Assembly (NCBI GenBank): GCA_047602125.1
Contig: JASGIB010000001.1
Coordinates: 2,046,001 to 2,110,000 of the forward strand
Reading direction: 5' to 3'
From: Pseudoluteimonas sp047602125
GTDB lineage: Bacteria > Pseudomonadota > Gammaproteobacteria > Xanthomonadales > Xanthomonadaceae
DNA length: 64,000 nucleotides
Position numbers and translations under genes: made by a program. The notes under the pieces are model-generated. The model made no database searches. It was given only the letters and a program-made list of their open reading frames with translations, and was not told the DNA's origin. Below, in pieces: positions 60,501-64,000 of the stretch (position 1 is its first letter; each line of letters starts with the position of its first letter).

Positions 60501-61087
60501 TCGAACAGGCCGAGGGCGCACGCACCGCGGCGCGCTACGGCGGCAGCGGGCTCGGGCTCGCGATTTCGCAGGAACTCGCGGCGGCGATGGGCGGACGCAT
60601 CGACGTCGACAGCGCGCCGGGGCAGGGCACGCGCTTCATCGTCGAATTGCCGATTCCGCCGGCCGAATCGCCCCCGCGCGAAGCCGAAGCGCGTACCCCG
60701 CGCAGTGCGCCGCCCGCGACGGGCGCGCTGCGCCTGCTGCTGGTCGAGGACGATCCCACGGTCGCCGAAGTCGTCGGCGGCTTGCTGCGTGCGCAGGGCC
60801 ACGACGTCGTGCATGCACTGCACGGACTCGCCGCGCTGGCGGAAACCGCGTCGCGCGAATTCGACCTCGCCCTGCTCGACCTCGACCTGCCCGGCCTCGA
60901 CGGCCTCGCGCTGGCGCGTGCATTGCGTGCAAAGGGATTCGACAAACCGCTCATCGCGGTAACCGCGCGTGCGGACGGCGACGCCGAACCCGCGGCGCTT
61001 GCCGTCGGTTTCGACGGATTCCTGCGCAAGCCGGTGACGGGCGCGCTGCTGGCGGATGCGATAGCTGGCGTGATGCGGCCTTTGTAG
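57563..61087 (+). CDS. hybrid sensor histidine kinase with two-component beta-propeller sensor
   Basis: A 1,174-residue protein. Signal peptide (1-20), then a periplasmic region of about 14 Reg_prop propeller blades with the recurring LWIGT/LWFAT pattern (YLWIATSDGLVRYDG, GTLWIGTPRGVSAVYPDG), a Y_Y_Y domain (about 660-735), and one membrane helix (about 765-788). HisKA follows with His817 (ATLGHEVRTPMTG), HATPase (LNLIGNAVKFTEHG, GGSGLGLAISQ), and a receiver with phospho-Asp near 1106 (LALLDLDLPGLDG). There is no Hpt or DNA-binding output, unlike BT-type one-piece regulators. Ligand is unknown, perhaps a glycan. Confidence 0.95.
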   Translation: MRRIAGCLLAGWLFAGTAWAGLPETPRPQQLTVADGLSSNRINAVAEDASGYLWIATSDGLVRYDGIGYRIWRVGQGLRDNYIWAVHVDQRNRVWVGTMHAGLAMFDADRQRFVYYDRANHPQIGSDEVWSIASTRDGALWFGTSDAGLHRLDPDGRITRFMPRPHDPRSLPDAGVSQLVLGPHGDLWVGSKNGVARWTGRDFARLPPSAMNAPNINALRFDQDGTLWIGTPRGVSAVYPDGHADLDPSPGYGKKVYGLLLTDRSGNRWLDTVDGLGLEEEGEVRNVPLYSDAAHGMIRPSWSGAYQDREGGLWFASSDSGLWFLPSDWTRFSVLARMADDPDSMGNAYVRDIAPSANGDMWLIGSGGVLDRLDPETGRVRHVLADAGAGWLPTDVLEDRTGAVWIGYYRGLARLDPATGVLKRWSADDAIDPALSWERKYMAEASDGTLWFATEADGVQARDIEGHVVESIAPDGRRGLSSNDKLVQIDSGPDGAIWIAGTHGLSMWNTGTRRFEQVPGSPANASGMFALSGDEVWVGGSGVLERYRWDGARLRLEQGFGAAEGLPQLMSNGLTVDHDGIVWMTTLRGLVRFDPVRRSARIYGVREGLPSQELGERPVARPQDGRILVSSPEGLILFNPGALRPTTKPPVLAVEAVDVVRADRRTLLDRAGGFVLDHDDRDLHVTVRLPSFNDARTHRYRFRLVPYDTEWMEAGPEGMRMFPRLEPGNYVLQAQGKAGDNIWSKPVTLKFRVLPPWWRTAWAYAGSALLAMLLVAWAAIAYRRRLQRRNAWQLAEHKRELAEQASDAKSRFLATLGHEVRTPMTGVLGMSELLQSGSLDPAQRGQVDAIRRAGEHLLRLVNDALDLARIEAGKLQLDPVDFELHALVDDVAALMAPLAAQRGLRFATDTDQAMARYLRGDRGRISQILLNLIGNAVKFTEHGEVTLTVALLSPQGARFEVRDTGPGLNEEQKARLFRRFEQAEGARTAARYGGSGLGLAISQELAAAMGGRIDVDSAPGQGTRFIVELPIPPAESPPREAEARTPRSAPPATGALRLLLVEDDPTVAEVVGGLLRAQGHDVVHALHGLAALAETASREFDLALLDLDLPGLDGLALARALRAKGFDKPLIAVTARADGDAEPAALAVGFDGFLRKPVTGALLADAIAGVMRPL

Positions 61088-61228
61088 GAGCGACGGAAGT
61101 CGCGACCGTCGGTTGATGGAGCCGAACAAGCTCGGCTCTGCAAAAGCAAGGTATTGCGCTCTTGTGGGAGCGGCTTACAGCCGCGATGAGCGTCGAATGC
61201 AATTGCAGGTCGCGACTTCCGTCGCTCC
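61087..61228. repeat. REP cluster with a perfect 21-bp inverted repeat
   Basis: GGAGCGACGGAAGTCGCGACC (61087-61107) and its exact complement GGTCGCGACTTCCGTCGCTCC (61208-61228). Between them lies GTGGGAGCGGCTTACAGCCGCGA (61163-61185), another REP-type hairpin. Typical dispersed palindromic repeats of this family; the outer arms could pair into a long-range stem. Confidence 0.8.
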
Positions 61229-61249
61229 CGCTAGGTCGATTCCGGTCGT

Positions 61250-62323
61250 TCAGCGCCTGCTCGATTCGTGCACCGCATCCACCAGCGCGGCGACGTGTTC
61301 CGGAACCATGTCCGGCGAAAGCCCATGACCGAGGTTGAACACATGGCCTTCGCGCGAACCGCCGTTGCCGCTCGCGTAACCGTCCAGCGCGAGTTTCACC
61401 TGCGCGCGGATTGCGTCGGGCTTGCCGTACAGCATCGCCGGGTCGAGGTTGCCCTGAAGCGCGACTTTGCCCTGCACGCGGCGCGCGGCCTCGTCGAGGC
61501 CGATCGTCCAGTCCACACCCACGCCCTCGGCGCCGCTGCCGGCGAGTTCGTCGAGGTAGGGCGCGTTGCCCTTGCCGAACAGGATCAGCGGCGCGTCGCC
61601 GCGCTCGAGTTCCTTCGCGATGCGCACGAGGTAGGGCAGCGAGAATTCGCGGTACATCGCCGGCGACAGCACGCCGCCCCAGGTATCGAACACCTGCAGC
61701 GCCTGCGCGCCGGCCGCGCGCTGCGCGGCGAGGTAGGCGATCACCGCATCGGTGTTCACCTGCAAGACGCGATGCAGTAGCGCAGGTTCGTTCAAGGCCA
61801 TGGCCTTGATCCTGGAGAAGTTGTCGCTGCCGCCGCCTTCGACCATGTAGCAGGCCAGCGTCCACGGGCTGCCGGAAAACCCGATCAGCGGGACGGAATC
61901 GTTCAGCTCGCGGCGGATCGTGCGCACCGCGTCCATGACGTAGCGCAGTTCGGTGTCCATGTCCGGAACCGCGAGTTTCGCGACGTCGCCGGCGTTGCGG
62001 ATCGGGCGTTCGAACTTCGGGCCTTCGCCGTCGGCGAAATACAGGCCGAGGCCCATCGCGTCGGGCACGGTGAGGATGTCGGAAAACAGGATCGCGGCAT
62101 CGAGGTCGAAGCGGCGCAGGGGCTGCAGCGTCACCTCGCAGGCGAGTTCGGGGTTCTTCGCCAGCGCGAGGAAGCTGCCGGCCTGCGCGCGGGTCGCGCG
62201 GTATTCGGGCAGGTAGCGCCCGGCCTGGCGCATCAGCCACACCGGCGTGCAATCGACGGGTTCGCGGCGCAGCGTGCGGAGGAGGCGGTCGTTTTTCAGA
62301 CTGGACAAAGTGGTTCTCTGCAA
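61250..62323 (-). CDS. hemE: uroporphyrinogen decarboxylase
   Basis: A 357-residue enzyme that removes four carboxyls from uroporphyrinogen III to give coproporphyrinogen III in heme synthesis. N-terminal signature PVWLMRQAGRYLPEYRATR; DAAILFSDILTVPDAMGLGL, PLIGFSGSPWTLACYMVEGG and FNLGHGLSPDMVPEHVAALV. Full length and all substrate-pocket motifs are present. Monocistronic on the minus strand, ending beside the REP cluster. Confidence 0.97.
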   Translation of the reverse strand: MQRTTLSSLKNDRLLRTLRREPVDCTPVWLMRQAGRYLPEYRATRAQAGSFLALAKNPELACEVTLQPLRRFDLDAAILFSDILTVPDAMGLGLYFADGEGPKFERPIRNAGDVAKLAVPDMDTELRYVMDAVRTIRRELNDSVPLIGFSGSPWTLACYMVEGGGSDNFSRIKAMALNEPALLHRVLQVNTDAVIAYLAAQRAAGAQALQVFDTWGGVLSPAMYREFSLPYLVRIAKELERGDAPLILFGKGNAPYLDELAGSGAEGVGVDWTIGLDEAARRVQGKVALQGNLDPAMLYGKPDAIRAQVKLALDGYASGNGGSREGHVFNLGHGLSPDMVPEHVAALVDAVHESSRR

Positions 62324-62329
62324 GAGTGG

Positions 62330-62611
62330 TCAGGTATCCAGGAAGAAGGTAAATCCATTGTTGGGAACTCGCTTCGTGTCTTGGGGGACTTCGTCAATTT
62401 TTTCGAAGAAGACCCGTGCATCTTCTGTTCGGTACTTTGGAGCGACTTCCAAATTTGGATCGTTCTTCAGGAGTTCCAACGCGAGTAGTTCGGCTTCTTT
62501 CGACGTTTCGGCTTCTACGAAACGCGTTGTGTAGAAGCCGATTGGCTTCTTCTTGCCAATCAACTTTCCGGAGAAGTTGTCGCCACGAATAAGGCAGCGG
62601 AATAACGGCAT
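62330..62611 (-). CDS. small conserved hypothetical protein, AT-richer
   Basis: A 93-residue protein starting MPLFRCLIRGDNFSGKLIG. It has the beta-alpha look of a small conserved family: KPIGFYTTRFVEAETSKEAE, ALELLKNDPNLEVAP, and an end FTFFLDT. The DNA is clearly AT-richer than hemE, aroB and the WGR gene around it. No cassette core or attC is found beside it. Function unknown. Confidence 0.7.
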   Translation of the reverse strand: MPLFRCLIRGDNFSGKLIGKKKPIGFYTTRFVEAETSKEAELLALELLKNDPNLEVAPKYRTEDARVFFEKIDEVPQDTKRVPNNGFTFFLDT

Positions 62612-62619
62612 GAGTGATT

Positions 62620-62877
62620 TCAGCCCTTCGGCGCATCCGCGCCCTGCGCGAACATCAACTGGAAACCCTTCTTCAGCTGCAAATCGCGCGCATGTTCCAG
62701 CGCGACCAATGCCGAAGCCTGGTCCGGGAACTGCTCGCGCTTGAGCGTGCTGCGGCCGCCGATCTGGCCGCTCTCGCGCAACAGCGACCAGCCGCCGAGC
62801 AGGTCGGCTTCCAGTTGCAGCTGGACGAAGCGCGGCGATTCGCGGCCGTCGGGGCGTTGTTGCAGCAGCAGGCGCAT
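62620..62877 (-). CDS. WGR-domain-like protein
   Basis: An 85-residue protein with the WGR-like pattern RFVQLQLEADLLGGWSLLRE and GQIGGRSTLKREQFPDQASA. WGR domains bind DNA or occur in PARP and MolR-type proteins; a single short copy like this is found in many proteobacteria without assigned function. It lies between aroB and the small AT-richer gene. Confidence 0.8.
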   Translation of the reverse strand: MRLLLQQRPDGRESPRFVQLQLEADLLGGWSLLRESGQIGGRSTLKREQFPDQASALVALEHARDLQLKKGFQLMFAQGADAPKG

Positions 62878-62901
62878 GCGTGAATTGTAGCCGTCGCGCC
62901 C

Positions 62902-63987
62902 TCAGGCCCCGTCTGCGAGCACCGCCCGGACTGCGCTTTCGTCGACCCCGCCCACGATTTCCGCCCGGCCCGGGCCGCGCCAGAGCACGAAGCGCAGGCC
63001 GGCCGCGGTGGCCTTCTTGTCCAGGCGCATGCGCGCGAGCAGGGCCTCGGGCTCGAGCCGGGGCGGGAGGGCGATCGGCAGCCCGAAGCGCGCGAGCAGC
63101 GCCGCGAGTCGATCCGCATCGGCCTCGTCGGCCATGCCCAGCCGCGCCGAGAGCCGCGCCGCGAGCACCATCCCGACCGCGACCGCTTCGCCGTGGTTGA
63201 GGCCGGCATAGCCCTGTCCGGCCTCGATCGCGTGGCCGAAGGTGTGGCCGAAGTTGAGCAGCGCGCGTTCGCCGCGTTCGAACGGATCGCGTTCGACGAT
63301 CGCGGCCTTGTGCCGGCAACTGCGCGCGATCGCCTCGGCCAGCGCCAAGTCGTCGTGGCCGAGCAGCGCGTCGGCGTGCGCGCCGAGCCAGTCGAGGAAT
63401 CCTTCGTCGCGGATCGCGCCGTACTTCACGACTTCCGCGAAACCGGCGCGCAGTTCGCGCGGCGGCAACGTGCGCAGCGCATCGGTGTCGGCGAACACCG
63501 CGACCGGCGGATGGAAGGCGCCCACGAGGTTCTTGCCGGCGTCGAGGTCGAGCCCGGTCTTGCCGCCGACCGAGGAATCGACCATCGCGAGCAGGGACGT
63601 CGGCAACTGCACGCAGTCGATGCCGCGCATCCAGCACGCGGCCGCGAAGCCGGCGAGGTCGCCGACCACGCCGCCGCCGAGCGCGTAAACGCAGGCATCG
63701 CGGGTGGCGCCGAGGTCGGCGAGCGCCTGCAGCACGCGTTCGAACTGCGGAAGCCGTTTCGCTTCCTCGCCAGCGGGCAGCACGCATTCGCCGACGACGA
63801 TCCCGTCGCGCGAGCGCAACGCATCGACCACGCGCGCGGCGTAGAGCGGCGCGACGTTCGCATCGCCCACGACGAGCGCGTGTCGGCCGCGCATCGGCGC
63901 GAGCAGCGCATCGGCATCGCCGAGCAGGCCTGCGCCGATGCGGATGGCATAAGGCTTGTCGCCGCCGACGTTGATCATGGTCGTCAT
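62902..63987 (-). CDS. aroB: 3-dehydroquinate synthase
   Basis: A 361-residue NAD- and metal-dependent enzyme turning DAHP into 3-dehydroquinate in the shikimate pathway. Seen are LGGGVVGDLAGFAAACWMRG, the substrate region PTSLLAMVDSSVGGKTGLDL, GAFHPPVAVFAD, and the metal ligands in NFGHTFGHAIEA and GLNHGEAVAVGMVLA. ATG 63987; the last bases of the window read in another frame as TVAA and a TGA overlapping this ATG, consistent with aroK just outside the window, but too short to call. Confidence 0.97.
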   Translation of the reverse strand: MTTMINVGGDKPYAIRIGAGLLGDADALLAPMRGRHALVVGDANVAPLYAARVVDALRSRDGIVVGECVLPAGEEAKRLPQFERVLQALADLGATRDACVYALGGGVVGDLAGFAAACWMRGIDCVQLPTSLLAMVDSSVGGKTGLDLDAGKNLVGAFHPPVAVFADTDALRTLPPRELRAGFAEVVKYGAIRDEGFLDWLGAHADALLGHDDLALAEAIARSCRHKAAIVERDPFERGERALLNFGHTFGHAIEAGQGYAGLNHGEAVAVGMVLAARLSARLGMADEADADRLAALLARFGLPIALPPRLEPEALLARMRLDKKATAAGLRFVLWRGPGRAEIVGGVDESAVRAVLADGA

Positions 63988-64000
63988 GCGGCCACCGTCC

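Noticed and set aside
63984..64000. End of aroK overlapping the aroB start
   Set aside because: Only four codons and a stop (TVAA) are in the window. Gene order makes it likely, but the sequence is too short to support a feature.

Overview
The window looks like chromosome of a gammaproteobacterium of the Lysobacteraceae/Xanthomonadaceae (a Lysobacter- or Luteimonas-like organism). The DNA is very GC-rich, so most genes carry long spurious open frames on the other strand. It also has a lysine/alanine-rich histone H1-like gene, a large TonB-dependent receptor, ECF sigma/anti-sigma pairs, an S-box (SAM) riboswitch in front of metB-hom, GTP-dependent PEP carboxykinase and REP-type hairpins. The genus is inferred from style only.

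Layout. 1-2.2 kb: ECF sigma, anti-sigma-like membrane protein and PDZ protein (minus strand). 2.3-4.2 kb: stomatin-like SPFH protein, NfeD partner and a periplasmic protein. 4.2-5.8 kb: gcvT and gcvH. 5.8-7.1 kb: gene-free stretch, promoter, structured leader and the H1-like gene. 7.2-11.9 kb: serine hydrolase, LemA, a long M48 peptidase and a secreted AT-richer orphan. 12-16 kb: GMC oxidoreductase, MFS transporter, metallophosphoesterase. 16-20.6 kb: a minus-strand cluster of a SLOG-type protein with four membrane segments, a TIR-TM-TPR protein and two small proteins sharing a C-terminal peptide; this is the best candidate for an undescribed conflict or signalling system. 20.7-22.7 kb: second ECF sigma/anti-sigma pair and a DUF4097-type protein. 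23.4-27.1 kb: thioesterase-like gene and fadE, divergent from a TetR regulator. 27.2-32.7 kb: pckG, an Asp/Asn beta-hydroxylase, a prolyl-4-hydroxylase-like enzyme and a frameshifted TPR-sulfotransferase. 32.7-36.7 kb: TonB receptor and a secreted orphan. 36.8-43 kb: hslO, mtgA, glycosyltransferase, CBS protein, ACT protein, MliC-like lipoprotein, HlyIII family, and a second sulfotransferase/beta-hydroxylase pair. 43.8-47.5 kb: prfC, M23 peptidase, beta-propeller lipoprotein. 47.6-50.8 kb: SAM riboswitch, metB, hom and two small ORFs. 50.8-57.4 kb: GGDEF/EAL protein, HTH protein, sdaA, glutaredoxin-like protein, YceI-cytochrome b561-YceI. 57.5-64 kb: hybrid sensor kinase, hemE, two small genes, aroB.

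Two layers sit on this ordinary core. One is the SLOG/TIR cluster. The other is a set of three solitary integron-type gene cassettes (about 22.9-23.3, 43.3-43.7 and 53.6-54.0 kb). All are on the minus strand, each has GTTAGGC just upstream of its start, and each has its TAA stop inside a GCCTAAC-like half-site, while no integrase is visible in the window. A recurring theme is the pairing of sulfotransferases with 2-oxoglutarate/Fe(II)-type hydroxylases at two separate places.
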